From: Gemmatimonadaceae bacterium
Lineage (GTDB): Bacteria; Gemmatimonadota; Gemmatimonadetes; Gemmatimonadales; Gemmatimonadaceae
Length of the DNA stretch: 13,619 nt
Assembly: GCA_017881545.1 (NCBI GenBank)
Contig: JADGQU010000030.1
Coordinates: 1 to 13,619, forward strand
Direction: 5' to 3'
In this document: one piece after another, positions 1 through 7,761 of the stretch
Layout of the letters: the number at the start of each line of letters is the position of its first letter
Numbering within the stretch: the stretch's first letter is position 1
Program-made: the position numbers and the translations under genes
Notes under the pieces: generated by a model
The model's input: only the letters and a program-made list of their open reading frames with translations
The model's database searches: none
What the model was told of the DNA's origin: nothing

Positions 1-1
1 C

Positions 2-571
2 CTGATCGGTGAGAAGCTCGCATCTCCGGCCGTTTCATACGACGGCGCCTGGGTTTACTTCACGACGTTGATTGGGCCTGGCGGGGCTGGGAGCGTTTGG
101 CGCATTCATCCAGATGGAACTGGTCTCACGCGCCTGGCAAGTGGTCCAGTTGCGGGGTCTCCATATGCTATTCGGACATCGCCGTCGCCCTCACCCGACG
201 GAACCAGACTGGCATACGTGGAGAGGACGACAAGCCCAACGACGACCGCGAACGATATCAAGATCCTGAATCTTCAATCGGGCAGCACATTCACAATCAG
301 CGGCACGGGCGCCGATGGGATCCGCTGGTCGCCGACTGCAAATCGTATCGCGACCACGGGCGGCGCGGGACTTTACGTCGTCAATGCGGATGGATCGGGA
401 CTGACGCAGCTGGTGGAAAGGGCTTACTCCTTCACCGGACTCGACTGGTCTCCCGATGGGCGGTGGATCGTCGCAAACGTGAACGCCACCCCGTCGGTAC
501 TCGACCCGGCGACGGGACTGCAACTGCCCCTGGGGTTTCAGGGTGTCGCTCTATCGTGGAGTCCCCGATAG
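2..571 (+). CDS. PD40/TolB-like beta-propeller protein, 3' part only
   Basis: The gene enters from the left edge; 189 residues plus a TAG stop are visible, and the frame is open to base 2, so the real start lies outside. The visible part is a string of WD40-like PD40 blades. Recurrent cores are SPDGTRLAYV, IRWSPTANRIAT, LDWSPDGRWIVA and a final LSWSPR, together with strand turns of the type NADGSGLTQL and HPDGTGLTRL. These are typical of TolB-type propellers and of secreted propeller proteins of uncharacterised role. The protein stops just after the W-S-P of a last blade, which fits a propeller closed by an N-terminal strand that is not visible. Whether it has a signal peptide or is a lipoprotein cannot be seen. 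It converges on rpsG with 128 bases between the stops. Family assignment is fairly sure; function is unknown. Confidence 0.8.
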   Translation: MIGEKLASPAVSYDGAWVYFTTLIGPGGAGSVWRIHPDGTGLTRLASGPVAGSPYAIRTSPSPSPDGTRLAYVERTTSPTTTANDIKILNLQSGSTFTISGTGADGIRWSPTANRIATTGGAGLYVVNADGSGLTQLVERAYSFTGLDWSPDGRWIVANVNATPSVLDPATGLQLPLGFQGVALSWSPR

Positions 572-640
572 AGCTCGGGACCGGGCGCTCAGTCGTTTGA
601 AGACCCGCGGTGGGAAGCTACCGGAGGAGATGACCAGCCA

Positions 641-676
641 AAACAAAGATCCCATTCGACTGAGCCAAATGGGATC
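641..676 (-). terminator. Intrinsic terminator of rpsL-rpsG
   Basis: A perfect 9-bp inverted repeat, GATCCCATT (648-656) and AATGGGATC (668-676), has an 11-base loop. Read on the minus strand it is followed at once by TTTGTTTT (647 down to 640). It starts 24 bases past the rpsG stop, so the ribosomal transcript most likely ends here. Confidence 0.85.
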
Positions 677-699
677 CGGAACCGCTGATCGACCGGGTG

Positions 700-1170
700 C
701 TACCAGCGATAGTGCGCGAACGCCTTGTTCGCTTCGGCCATTCTGTGGGTGTCTTCCTTCTTCTTGACCGCGTTGCCTTCGCCCTTGCTCGCGGCGATCA
801 CTTCGGCGGCAAGCTTCTCGGCCATCGATTTCTCGTTCCGGCCGCGGGAGAAGGTGATCAGCCAGCGCATCGCGAGCGCGGTGCGACGGTCGGGACGAAC
901 TTCGACGGGGACCTGGTAGGTCGCACCACCAACGCGGCGGCTCTTCACTTCGACGGCCGGCTTCAAGTTGGTGAGGGCCTGCTTGAAGATCGTGACGCCG
1001 GGCTGCGCGGTTTTGCCCTCGACGATGTCCATCGCGCCATAGAAGATTCTCTCGGCAGTCGACTTCTTCCCTTGGTACATGATGGCATTGATGAACTTCG
1101 AGACGGTCTGGCTATCGTAGCGCGCGTCGGGAAGAATCGGACGCTTGATGGACTTTTTGCGGCGGCTCAC
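700..1170 (-). CDS. rpsG: 30S ribosomal protein S7
   Basis: Ribosomal protein S7 binds the 3' major domain of 16S rRNA, nucleates assembly of the 30S head and contacts the E-site tRNA. The product has 156 residues, the usual bacterial length. It opens with SRRKKSIKRPILPDARYDS and contains the conserved KFINAIMYQGKKSTAE, VEVKSRRVGGATYQVPVEV and RRTALAMRWL blocks, ending in AFAHYRW. The start is GTG at 1170, which overlaps the rpsL stop in a GTGA, so the genes are probably translationally coupled. A GGAGG (1184-1180) lies 9 bases upstream, inside the rpsL end. In many bacteria fusA and tuf follow rpsG; here an intrinsic terminator follows instead. Identification is certain. Confidence 0.98.
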   Translation of the reverse strand: MSRRKKSIKRPILPDARYDSQTVSKFINAIMYQGKKSTAERIFYGAMDIVEGKTAQPGVTIFKQALTNLKPAVEVKSRRVGGATYQVPVEVRPDRRTALAMRWLITFSRGRNEKSMAEKLAAEVIAASKGEGNAVKKKEDTHRMAEANKAFAHYRW

Positions 1171-1571
1171 TTCTTCTTACCTCCACCGGCGGCGCCGGCG
1201 GCCTTTGGTTTCTTGGTGCCGTACTTGGATCGGCTCTTGTTGCGGCCGTTGACGCCCGATGCGTCGAGCGAGCCGCGAACGATGTGGTAGCGCACACCCG
1301 GGAGATCCTTCACGCGGCCGCCACGAATGAGCACGATCGAGTGCTCCTGCAGATTGTGGCCTTCGCCGGGGATGTAGGCGGTGACTTCGAAGCCGTTCGT
1401 CAGCCGCACACGCGCCACTTTGCGGAGCGCCGAGTTCGGCTTCTTCGGCGTGGTGGTATAGACGCGGGTGCAAACGCCGCGCTTCTGCGGGTTCGACTTG
1501 AGAGCTGGCGCCTTTTCCTTCTTCTGAACGTCGCGGCGGCTCTGACGTACGAGCTGATTGATTGTCGGCAT
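1167..1571 (-). CDS. rpsL: 30S ribosomal protein S12
   Basis: S12 sits at the decoding centre and controls translational accuracy. The 134-residue product begins PTINQLVRQSRRD and carries the invariant CTRVYTTTPKKPNSALRKVA and GEGHNLQEHSIVLIRGGRV blocks. The lysines corresponding to E. coli K42 and K87 (TPKKP and RVKDLP) are wild type, so no streptomycin-resistance substitution is visible; the aspartate of KDLPG is the usual RimO methylthiolation site. It is about 10 residues longer than E. coli S12, through a Gly/Ala/Lys tail. The open frame reaches up to 1658, but homology fixes the start at ATG 1571. No clear Shine-Dalgarno precedes it. It is the first gene of the rpsL-rpsG unit, with a promoter about 70 bases upstream. 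Confidence 0.98.
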   Translation of the reverse strand: MPTINQLVRQSRRDVQKKEKAPALKSNPQKRGVCTRVYTTTPKKPNSALRKVARVRLTNGFEVTAYIPGEGHNLQEHSIVLIRGGRVKDLPGVRYHIVRGSLDASGVNGRNKSRSKYGTKKPKAAGAAGGGKKK

Positions 1572-1638
1572 TACTGGTTGTTGAACGACCGGTTCCAAGG
1601 TGCGATGTCTGCTGGATTCCAAGGCAGACCAGCCTATA

Positions 1639-1667
1639 AAGTTAGACGGGCCTGACACTTATGTCAA
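1639..1667 (-). promoter_or_regulatory. Predicted sigma70-type promoter of rpsL-rpsG
   Basis: On the minus strand a perfect -35 hexamer TTGACA (1667-1662) is followed after 17 bases by TAACTT (1644-1639), a weak but acceptable -10. Transcription would begin near 1632, giving a leader of about 60 bases before the rpsL ATG. The perfect -35 and ideal spacing make this the best promoter match in the window. Confidence 0.65.
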
Positions 1668-1726
1668 CGTAGGCTGCAACTGCTTCAGCGTAGGCCATGG
1701 CTGGTTCAATGCAAACTGCCGGTGCC

Positions 1727-1833
1727 CGAGCGGGGCCCGCTCGCGACCGCACCGCGGCGGACGCGGTGCCACTCGACGCCGGTTGGTCCGTGCTACACAT
1801 TCCAGTATCCGTCGCGACATGGCGCCGCGACGG
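1727..1833 (+). promoter_or_regulatory. Hairpin-rich region before the small lipoprotein gene
   Basis: Three perfect stem-loops lie in the 283-base gap between rpsL and the plus-strand lipoprotein gene: CGAGCGG/CCGCTCG (1727-1743, 3-base loop), GCACCGCG/CGCGGTGC (1749-1769, 5-base loop) and CCGTCGCG/CGCGACGG (1809-1833, 9-base loop). The last ends 9 bases before the GGAG. They may shape the leader RNA, but in GC-rich DNA some stems arise by chance. I see no confident plus-strand promoter; a weak pair TTGGTC (1783) and TATCCG (1806), 17 bases apart, is the best candidate and would exclude the first two hairpins from the transcript. Confidence 0.35.
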
Positions 1834-1850
1834 TTGGCGTCGGAGAAAAC

Positions 1851-2261
1851 ATGGTAGGCCGCCGCACTATCCTCGCCTCGTATTTCCTGGTGTCGAGCCT
1901 CTTCCTGGCATGTGCTGGCCGACATCCGGTGCCCGCGACTGCTCTGGCTGAAGCAACGCCGGACACCGTCGCACCGGAACCGGTCGTCCTCGAAGTCGAG
2001 AATCACAATTGGGCCGACGTTGTCCTATACGTCGTGCACGACGGCATACAAACCAGGTTCATCCAGGTCGCAGCCGCCCACAAACTCTCGATCGAGATCC
2101 CGCCCCAGCTACAGGGACAGATGGGCGTGATTCGCATCGCTGCCCGGCGGATTGGGGGCACGGATAGCTACGTGTCGCAGGCGCTCTCGATCCGCGGCAG
2201 CTCCGCGGTTCGATTGACGATCGAGAGCAGCCTCAATCACTCGAGTGTCGGGGTCTGGTAA
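1851..2261 (+). CDS. Small secreted lipoprotein, function unknown
   Basis: The 136-residue product has a clear export signal: MVGRR, a hydrophobic stretch TILASYFLVSSLFLA, and then Cys17 in the context FLAC-AG, a plausible but not perfect lipobox. After a Pro/Ala-rich linker the mature part (from about residue 42) reads as alternating beta strands, beginning VVLEVENHNWADVVLYVV and ending NHSSVGVW, which suggests a small beta-sandwich. I recognise no named family. The open frame extends upstream to 1722, but ATG 1851 is chosen because the signal peptide starts there and GGAG (1842-1845) lies 5 bases before it. It is transcribed divergently from rpsL and converges on the next lipoprotein gene with only 13 bases between stops, so the two transcripts probably overlap. 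An envelope location is likely; the role is unknown. Confidence 0.75.
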   Translation: MVGRRTILASYFLVSSLFLACAGRHPVPATALAEATPDTVAPEPVVLEVENHNWADVVLYVVHDGIQTRFIQVAAAHKLSIEIPPQLQGQMGVIRIAARRIGGTDSYVSQALSIRGSSAVRLTIESSLNHSSVGVW

Positions 2262-2274
2262 CAGCCGCGGCAGA

Positions 2275-2739
2275 TTAGCGGGTGGGGGGCGGCTTCTTAC
2301 CAGAGCCACCGCCGGAGAGGTCGCCCGCTCCTTTGGCGATCAGAAACGCTGAAGCCAGTATCCCACCCGCGGCGAGAATGCTCCTCGGCACCGAGGTCTT
2401 GCTCGTTTCCGCCAATTCGATGTCCTGCGACGGGATCGAGATCTCCTGGCCCTCGTAGGTGTCTTCGCCGCCGCCTTCGCGGACGACTTTGCGAACCACC
2501 ACCACCATCGAGGTATCGCTCACCTGCTTGAGCGTTCCCTGCAGCTGTCGCGCGCGCGGGCCTATTCTGGGCACCAGATCCACGGCGCCCTTGTCAGTAA
2601 GACGCACGCGGACATCGTAGCCCGGAGTCGCCTCGATTCCATGAATCGGGGTATACGCGGTGCACGCCGCCATCGTGAGGATCGATACCGAAAGCGGCGC
2701 CATGCGAATTCTGATGTTGACGAGCGCGATGTTTTTCAT
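2275..2739 (-). CDS. Small putative lipoprotein with C-terminal hydrophobic segment
   Basis: The 154-residue product starts with a basic, hydrophobic leader (residues 1-25) ending in LTMAAC, so Cys26 could be lipidated, though the lipobox is not ideal. A predicted beta-rich region follows (YDVRVRLTDKGAVDLV, QLQGTLKQVSDTSMVVVV, QEISIPSQDIELAE), then a hydrophobic stretch at about 118-138 (PRSILAAGGILASAFLIAKG) and a Gly/Pro/Lys tail. I recognise no family. ATG 2739 is chosen over the longer frame (up to 2874) because that frame would run through the susD terminator; GGAAG lies only 2 bases upstream, and a second ATG at 2703 also leaves a signal-like leader. It lies downstream of susD on the same strand, but a strong terminator separates them. 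It probably depends on its own promoter or on read-through. Confidence 0.65.
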   Translation of the reverse strand: MKNIALVNIRIRMAPLSVSILTMAACTAYTPIHGIEATPGYDVRVRLTDKGAVDLVPRIGPRARQLQGTLKQVSDTSMVVVVRKVVREGGGEDTYEGQEISIPSQDIELAETSKTSVPRSILAAGGILASAFLIAKGAGDLSGGGSGKKPPPTR

Positions 2740-2759
2740 CTCTTCCAACCAATACCCTG

Positions 2760-2801
2760 GTGAAAAGCATTCGAGCCCAGTCGGCTTCGACTGGGCTCGA
2801 A
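2760..2801 (-). terminator. Strong intrinsic terminator of the SusC-SusD operon
   Basis: A perfect 14-bp stem, TTCGAGCCCAGTCG (2770-2783) paired with CGACTGGGCTCGAA (2788-2801), has a GCTT loop. On the minus strand it is followed by TGCTTTTCACC. It begins 26 bases past the susD stop and ends 30 bases before the next minus-strand start. It is the strongest stem in the window. Confidence 0.9.
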
Positions 2802-2827
2802 CGTTATTCCTTGGAGCCTTTCGACTG

Positions 2828-4198
2828 TTAGAACTGACCGAGGCATGCCGCGCCGGTACCATCCGACACAGCATTCACTGGATCATTCTTGTTGCGGAGA
2901 CCGTTCACGCCGGTGTTGGGAGCCGGAATGTTGGTGTCCGTGTTCTGCTCCGACGCGTCATAGTAGAGACGCCCCGGAATCGGCTGCCCTGCTGCCGTCG
3001 GAACCAGGTTCGGAGTGCAGGTACGCTTGTAATCGTTCCATGGCTCCTCACCCAGCTGAAAGTCCACGATGTACTTCTCAGTGAGGATCTCATTGAGAAG
3101 CGGCTGACCCGCGAACGCCACCGGGGCCAGGCCGTGATTGGCGCGCTCCTCATTGAGCTTCGCCAGAGCCACAACCTGATTCCCTCCGCGAAACGCAGCT
3201 TCCGCCCAGATGAGTGTGTTTTCATCATAGGTGACGTACGGCTGCTGGAAATCAGCAGCGCCACGTGTCGCGCTCAGCCACCTTGGATTGCCGGTGAGCG
3301 AGAAATACTCCGTGCGGCGCGGATCGCCGCGAGCCGCCAGCAGGTCGTCGAGGAAAATGCCATCCGCCAGGTCACCACCGCGGCCTGCCGGTCCGTGAAA
3401 CTGGAAGTAGAAATTGGTTTCCGATGCGGTCGCGGTGAACGCACCGAAATAATTTCCGTCGTCGCTGCCGATTCCCTGCTGCGACTCCGCGAGCGCGGAT
3501 GCGTAAGCGGCAGCCCCCCTCACCTCGGCCGTGTGCATGAAAAAACGGGCCTTGAGAGTGTGGGCCATCGCCGTCCAGAGCGCGGCATCGCCGCCATAGA
3601 CGAGGTCCGCACCACCGGGTCCCACGCTCGTTGCAACGCTCAGATTCATGTTCGTGATCCCGGCAGACAACACCTTCTGCACGGAATCATAGACCACGAA
3701 TTGGTCGTCGAGAACGGGGTTCGCGGTTCCCTGAAGGGCTTCCTTGTAAACGAGATCGCCAAAGATATCGGCGCCCGTGCCCATCAAGGCTCCTTCCTCG
3801 ACCTGTGCGATGCCGAGGTAGAGCGAATCACCGATCAACCTGGCGCCGGTCTGGAGCTTCTTGATGTCGACCAGCCCGCCCAACGTGTACAGCGCCGCGT
3901 GCGAGCCGTTGGTCGTCGTTGGGTCGTGCGAATATGTCGCGTCGAGCGCGCCATACTGGTTTGCGACCCCGTGAAATTGCTGGGTCAGTATGCCCGCATC
4001 GCGGGCGACGTCGCTGCCCCAAAATCCCCACAGATTTTCCTGCGTCGCGACGAAGAACTGGTCGTTCGTCGCGATGATCTGGCGGTTCGGATCGGTGCTC
4101 GTTTCGCCGCCCGTCAGGAAGTTGTTGCACCCCCCAACGACTGCTATCGCAGCGGCAACGACGAGTCCCGTCGTAACGCGTTTTATATGATTAGTCAC
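2828..4198 (-). CDS. SusD/RagB-family outer-membrane nutrient-binding lipoprotein
   Basis: SusD proteins sit on the cell surface, cap a SusC channel and capture oligosaccharides, peptides or other nutrients. The 456-residue product has a signal peptide with lipobox V-G-G-C (Cys24). The mature protein shows the SusD pattern: an N-terminal CNNFLTGG, a helical TPR-like part (LGGLVDIKKLQTGARLIGDS; ALWTAMAHTLKARFFMHTAE) and the late ILTEKYIVDFQLGEEPWNDYKR block near residue 380. Length is at the short end of the family. The start is GTG at 4198, with GGAG 9 bases upstream and 21 bases after the SusC stop, so the pair is one operon. No glycoside hydrolase, peptidase or regulator is adjacent, so the ligand cannot be inferred. 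Family assignment is strong; substrate is unknown. Confidence 0.93.
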   Translation of the reverse strand: MTNHIKRVTTGLVVAAAIAVVGGCNNFLTGGETSTDPNRQIIATNDQFFVATQENLWGFWGSDVARDAGILTQQFHGVANQYGALDATYSHDPTTTNGSHAALYTLGGLVDIKKLQTGARLIGDSLYLGIAQVEEGALMGTGADIFGDLVYKEALQGTANPVLDDQFVVYDSVQKVLSAGITNMNLSVATSVGPGGADLVYGGDAALWTAMAHTLKARFFMHTAEVRGAAAYASALAESQQGIGSDDGNYFGAFTATASETNFYFQFHGPAGRGGDLADGIFLDDLLAARGDPRRTEYFSLTGNPRWLSATRGAADFQQPYVTYDENTLIWAEAAFRGGNQVVALAKLNEERANHGLAPVAFAGQPLLNEILTEKYIVDFQLGEEPWNDYKRTCTPNLVPTAAGQPIPGRLYYDASEQNTDTNIPAPNTGVNGLRNKNDPVNAVSDGTGAACLGQF

Positions 4199-4219
4199 TT
4201 CTGGATTCTCCGTTATGGA

Positions 4220-7200
4220 CTAGCGAGTGAGGCTGAATGAGAGCACGAAAGACCGCGTCGGCGGATTGATGAAATAGTCGAGTCCCTGTGTCAGGAACTC
4301 AGCTCCGCCCAGGTTGACCTCTGGATCGAAGCCGCTGTATTTCGTCCACGTCTTCAGATTTCTGCCGGCGATGCGAATGTCCGCGCTCGAGAACCCAGTC
4401 AGATTCTTGAACATCTGGGTGTCGAGCGTGTAGGTGAGCGAGATCTCGCGGAGCTTGGCAAAACTGCCATCCTCGACGAACTGCGCGCCTACGTTTCCGA
4501 ATCCGCCACCGTCTCCCAGGAACCAGTTCTGCCAGTCGTTAGGCGACTGGAAAGGGATCACATTGTTATCCTTGCCAGGGCCAGCTGTCGTCGGGTACAC
4601 CTTGGTCATGTAGTTGACGCCGTATTGACCATTGGTGACGGTGCGGTTCTTCGTATCAATGCCCGTTCCGAAAAAGTCCAGAACTCCACGCGTGCCGTTC
4701 CACACACTTCCGCCCTTCCGGACATCGAGCAGGCCGGAAACCGAGAGCTTGTGCCAGCGCACGTTGCTGCTGTACGACATCGTGTACTTCGGGTTCGGAT
4801 CAGCGATGATCCGCTGGGTCGCATCCGGAACCGGAAGCCCATCCGGCCCGAGGAATAGCGCACCCTTTGGTGCCGAGCCGCACGCCGCATCGATGTCGGA
4901 GACGACTCCCATGCCGGGAATGGCGACGTTCGTAATGCCACGCCCGCACCGAATGAAGTCGGCTCCCTGAATGACGCCCGGAGCAAACCCAATCGCCGAC
5001 GTGCCGATCGCGCCGGTGAACCCTTCGAGGTTGTAGTTGATGAACTGCGCCCCGTTCAGGCTCACCACATTCCCCTTGTTCTTTCCGAACTGGACGCCGA
5101 TATCCCACGCCGCGTCGGGACGCTGAAGCGGATGGAGATTGAGCGTCAGCTCCAGACCCTTGTTGGTGATCTCAGCCGCATTGAGGATCTGCTGATTGGA
5201 GCCAGTCGCCGACGCGTTGATCGGCGCGCTGAGAATGATGTCCGACCCCCGTTTGTTGTAGCCGGTGGCCGAGAGATCGATCTTGCTGTTAAGAAACGCG
5301 AGATCGGCACCGATCTCGGTTTCCTTGTTGCGCTCAGGCCTTAGGTTGGGATTGCCGACGATCAAGCTGGTTGACAGCGCTCCCTGCCCGTTGATGCCGG
5401 ACTTGAGCACGTCGCCAAAGCCTCCGAGCCCGAAGACCTGAGTAGAGCTGAGCGCGGTAACCGCAGCGTATGCGGGTGGCTCCTTGCCTGTCTCTCCGTA
5501 CGCGATGTGGAGCTTCCCGTATGAGAAGATTCCGGTCCGATCGCGGTTGTTGAGCAGATTGCTGAAGGTCCAGGCTGCGCTAGCCTTCGGATAGTTGGCT
5601 CTCGGATTCGAGCTTCCGAACGTGGAGAAACCGTCGTTCCGAACGCCAAGGTTCAGCACGAGCTGATCGAACATACTCAACTCTGCCTGCCCGAAATACG
5701 CCTCGATGTGGCGTAGCGCGCGGTATTCCTGAACCCGCGGCGTGATCGTGTTCTGAATGTTGTACGGCGTCGGCGCGATCAGTTGCTCGCCGAACGTGTA
5801 TGTCTGGCGCAGACGGCGCGAGTTCAGATTCTGGCCGACCGTGAAAGTCAGATCGGTGTTCGTTCCGAAAGTGTGCTTCGCCGTCGCAATCAGGTTGTGG
5901 TCGATCTCGAGGTTGTTGAGGTCGTTGCGCGTGACATTCCCAACGGCGTCGTTGCCCGAAGTCAGGGGCAGCGACTCGAGTCGCCAGTCATTGTAGAAAT
6001 CCGCGCCGAGCGTCTCGTTGACGGAAAGCCAATCGAGAGGAGTCCAGTCGGCCGTCACGTTCGAGACGGACCGGCCGAGCTCACTTTGATTGCCCGGGTT
6101 GTCCAGAACGAAGAACGGATTGTCGTAGTAGACCGCGTTTTCCATGGCCGCGACACTCGTGGCGTTCGGAAAACGGTAGGCCCGCTGGAGTCCGTTCGGG
6201 AGATAGGTGTCTTCGTTGTCGAAATTGGGCGGAGTGCGAAGCGCGCCGAGCATGACTCCAGAAAGATTGGATCCCTTCTGAACGAACTTGCCGCGCGTAT
6301 CGATGTAGCTGAGATTGCCGCCGATCTTGAGCTTCGAGCTGATCTGCTGCGTGCCCTTGAGGCGCATCGTCGCCCTGTTGTACTTGTTGTTCGGACCCTT
6401 CAGGTAGCCGTTCTGATTCATGAGGCCACCGGATGCGTAGAAGGTCGTGCGATCGTTTCCGCCCGACACCTGCAAATTGTTGTCGGCGGTAACGCCCGTG
6501 TCGAACAATTCGTTGGAGTGGTCGAACAGCGGCGTGCCGGCTGTCGCTGCCGGACCCCACGAATACCTGGCTACGGTGCAATCGAGCCCTCCGCATGTAG
6601 CCGCGGTGCCGTTCAGTCCCTGCACGAAGTTGTGCTGGAGAACATCCGGCATGTTGACGTGATCGAAGGTCTCGGTAGACGAGATCGTGTACTTCGTCGC
6701 ACCAGGCGTCCCCGACTTGGTCGTGATGAGTACCACGCCGTTCGCCGCGCGAGCGCCGTAAATCGCGGCGGCCGCTGAGCTCTTCAGGATCTGGATCGAC
6801 TCGATGTCGGCCGGATTGATGTCCGACGCACGGTTCGGCGCGACAGAGCTCGCGTCCGCGCCTGAGGCGGTGCCCGATCCGTTCGCGATGCTCTGCGTCG
6901 AGAACGTCTGATTGTCGATCGGTTGTCCGTCGACGACGAACAACGGCTGGTTCGTTCCGGACAGTGACGCGGAACCGCGGATCTTGATCGACGCCGAAGA
7001 GCCTGGCTCTCCTGACTGCGTGCGAACTTCCACGTTGGGTGCCTGAGCCGCCAAAGCCGAGACGAGGTTTTGCGGATTCGCCGCGCGTGTGAGCGCGCTA
7101 CTGTCCACGGTGTTGATTGTAGTCGTCAGCCGTTCACGCGTCGTCGATGTTCCCGCGCCAGTCACGAGCACGGCGTCGAGGTTGAGCGGATTCACGACCA

Positions 7201-7591
7201 GCGCAAAGTTCTGGTTGATCGTCGAGCCCGCCGTGAGCACGATTGGAACCTGGCGCGCGCTGTAGCCTATCACACGGGCGACGAGAACTCCCGACTGACC
7301 ATTCGAGCGATCGACGGGCACGACGATCACGTAACGGCCTGCGTCGTCGGTGTGGGCGCCGGTGGTGGTGCCCTGAATGAGCACCGTCGCTCCGGGAAGC
7401 GGGACGCCCTGCTCATTCGTCACCGTGTCGGAGATGGTCGTGCCGTTCTGCGCGCGAAGCGTAGCCGCGGAGCAGACGAGGAGCGCAAGTGCGCCAATGA
7501 ACTTTCTTACGAGTTGCTTCTCTAGGCCGTTCTTTGAATTGGGTGGGTGGGAACCGGAAACCGGCCGAGCTCTTGACTGAGAATTATCCAT
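4220..7591 (-). CDS. SusC/RagA-family TonB-dependent outer-membrane transporter
   Basis: SusC proteins are 22-stranded barrels that import nutrients using TonB energy together with a SusD lid. The 1123-residue product has an unusually long n-region (about 30 residues) before the hydrophobic FIGALALLVCSAATL and a likely cleavage after RAQ (residue 48). A carboxypeptidase-regulatory-like domain follows (about 52-132, with QGVPLPGATVLIQGTTTGA), then the plug (about 138-295: VLVTGAG, PLFVVDGQPI, IESIQILKSSAAAAIYGARA, NGVVLITTKSG), then the barrel to LSFSLTR. The terminal residue is Arg rather than the usual aromatic. ATG 7591 has an AGGAGG 8 bases upstream, and no alternative start codon lies before the hydrophobic core, so the start is firm. 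Paired with SusD downstream. Substrate unknown. Confidence 0.95.
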   Translation of the reverse strand: MDNSQSRARPVSGSHPPNSKNGLEKQLVRKFIGALALLVCSAATLRAQNGTTISDTVTNEQGVPLPGATVLIQGTTTGAHTDDAGRYVIVVPVDRSNGQSGVLVARVIGYSARQVPIVLTAGSTINQNFALVVNPLNLDAVLVTGAGTSTTRERLTTTINTVDSSALTRAANPQNLVSALAAQAPNVEVRTQSGEPGSSASIKIRGSASLSGTNQPLFVVDGQPIDNQTFSTQSIANGSGTASGADASSVAPNRASDINPADIESIQILKSSAAAAIYGARAANGVVLITTKSGTPGATKYTISSTETFDHVNMPDVLQHNFVQGLNGTAATCGGLDCTVARYSWGPAATAGTPLFDHSNELFDTGVTADNNLQVSGGNDRTTFYASGGLMNQNGYLKGPNNKYNRATMRLKGTQQISSKLKIGGNLSYIDTRGKFVQKGSNLSGVMLGALRTPPNFDNEDTYLPNGLQRAYRFPNATSVAAMENAVYYDNPFFVLDNPGNQSELGRSVSNVTADWTPLDWLSVNETLGADFYNDWRLESLPLTSGNDAVGNVTRNDLNNLEIDHNLIATAKHTFGTNTDLTFTVGQNLNSRRLRQTYTFGEQLIAPTPYNIQNTITPRVQEYRALRHIEAYFGQAELSMFDQLVLNLGVRNDGFSTFGSSNPRANYPKASAAWTFSNLLNNRDRTGIFSYGKLHIAYGETGKEPPAYAAVTALSSTQVFGLGGFGDVLKSGINGQGALSTSLIVGNPNLRPERNKETEIGADLAFLNSKIDLSATGYNKRGSDIILSAPINASATGSNQQILNAAEITNKGLELTLNLHPLQRPDAAWDIGVQFGKNKGNVVSLNGAQFINYNLEGFTGAIGTSAIGFAPGVIQGADFIRCGRGITNVAIPGMGVVSDIDAACGSAPKGALFLGPDGLPVPDATQRIIADPNPKYTMSYSSNVRWHKLSVSGLLDVRKGGSVWNGTRGVLDFFGTGIDTKNRTVTNGQYGVNYMTKVYPTTAGPGKDNNVIPFQSPNDWQNWFLGDGGGFGNVGAQFVEDGSFAKLREISLTYTLDTQMFKNLTGFSSADIRIAGRNLKTWTKYSGFDPEVNLGGAEFLTQGLDYFINPPTRSFVLSFSLTR

Positions 7592-7610
7592 ATACTTCGC
7601 CTCCTGATGG

Positions 7611-7735
7611 TGAACCCGCTCGTGCGGGTGAGGTTACTGCTCGCTCTCTGAAGGAGCGAGCTTCGATGTGCGATCCGGGCCGCGCGTTGACTAACCGTTT
7701 CTCCAGGACGGTTGTGGGCAGCACGATGTCGTGCT
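7611..7735 (-). promoter_or_regulatory. Four-hairpin 5' leader of the SusC-SusD mRNA
   Basis: Four perfect inverted repeats follow each other in the SusC leader, in mRNA order: AGCACGA/TCGTGCT (7720-7735), AACCGT/ACGGTT (7693-7713), GCTCGCTC/GAGCGAGC (7639-7661) and ACCCGC/GCGGGT (7614-7629). The last ends about 10 bases before the AGGAGG. The third hairpin's CGCTCCT could also pair, with one bulge, to the AGGAGGCG at the ribosome-binding site, so alternative folds are possible. I do not recognise a known riboswitch class. The stems are seen; regulation is inference. Confidence 0.5.
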
Positions 7736-7761
7736 GAAGCGCGTTGCATCAGTTCGGATAG

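Noticed and set aside
1572..1658. Upstream extension of rpsL to 1658
   Set aside because: S12 homology begins exactly at PTINQ, and the extension would include the predicted -10 and transcription start.
1659..2006. 115-codon minus-strand frame between rpsL and the small lipoprotein
   Set aside because: Overlaps the start of the well-supported plus-strand lipoprotein gene and the rpsL promoter; Arg/Cys-rich and featureless.
2660..4240. 526-codon plus-strand open frame opposite susD
   Set aside because: It is the reverse-strand shadow of the SusD gene; the SusD signal peptide, lipobox and family motifs establish the minus strand.
5783..6778. 331-codon plus-strand open frame inside susC
   Set aside because: It lies opposite the plug and barrel of SusC and its product is Arg/Val-rich with no recognisable domain; a product of GC-rich codon bias.
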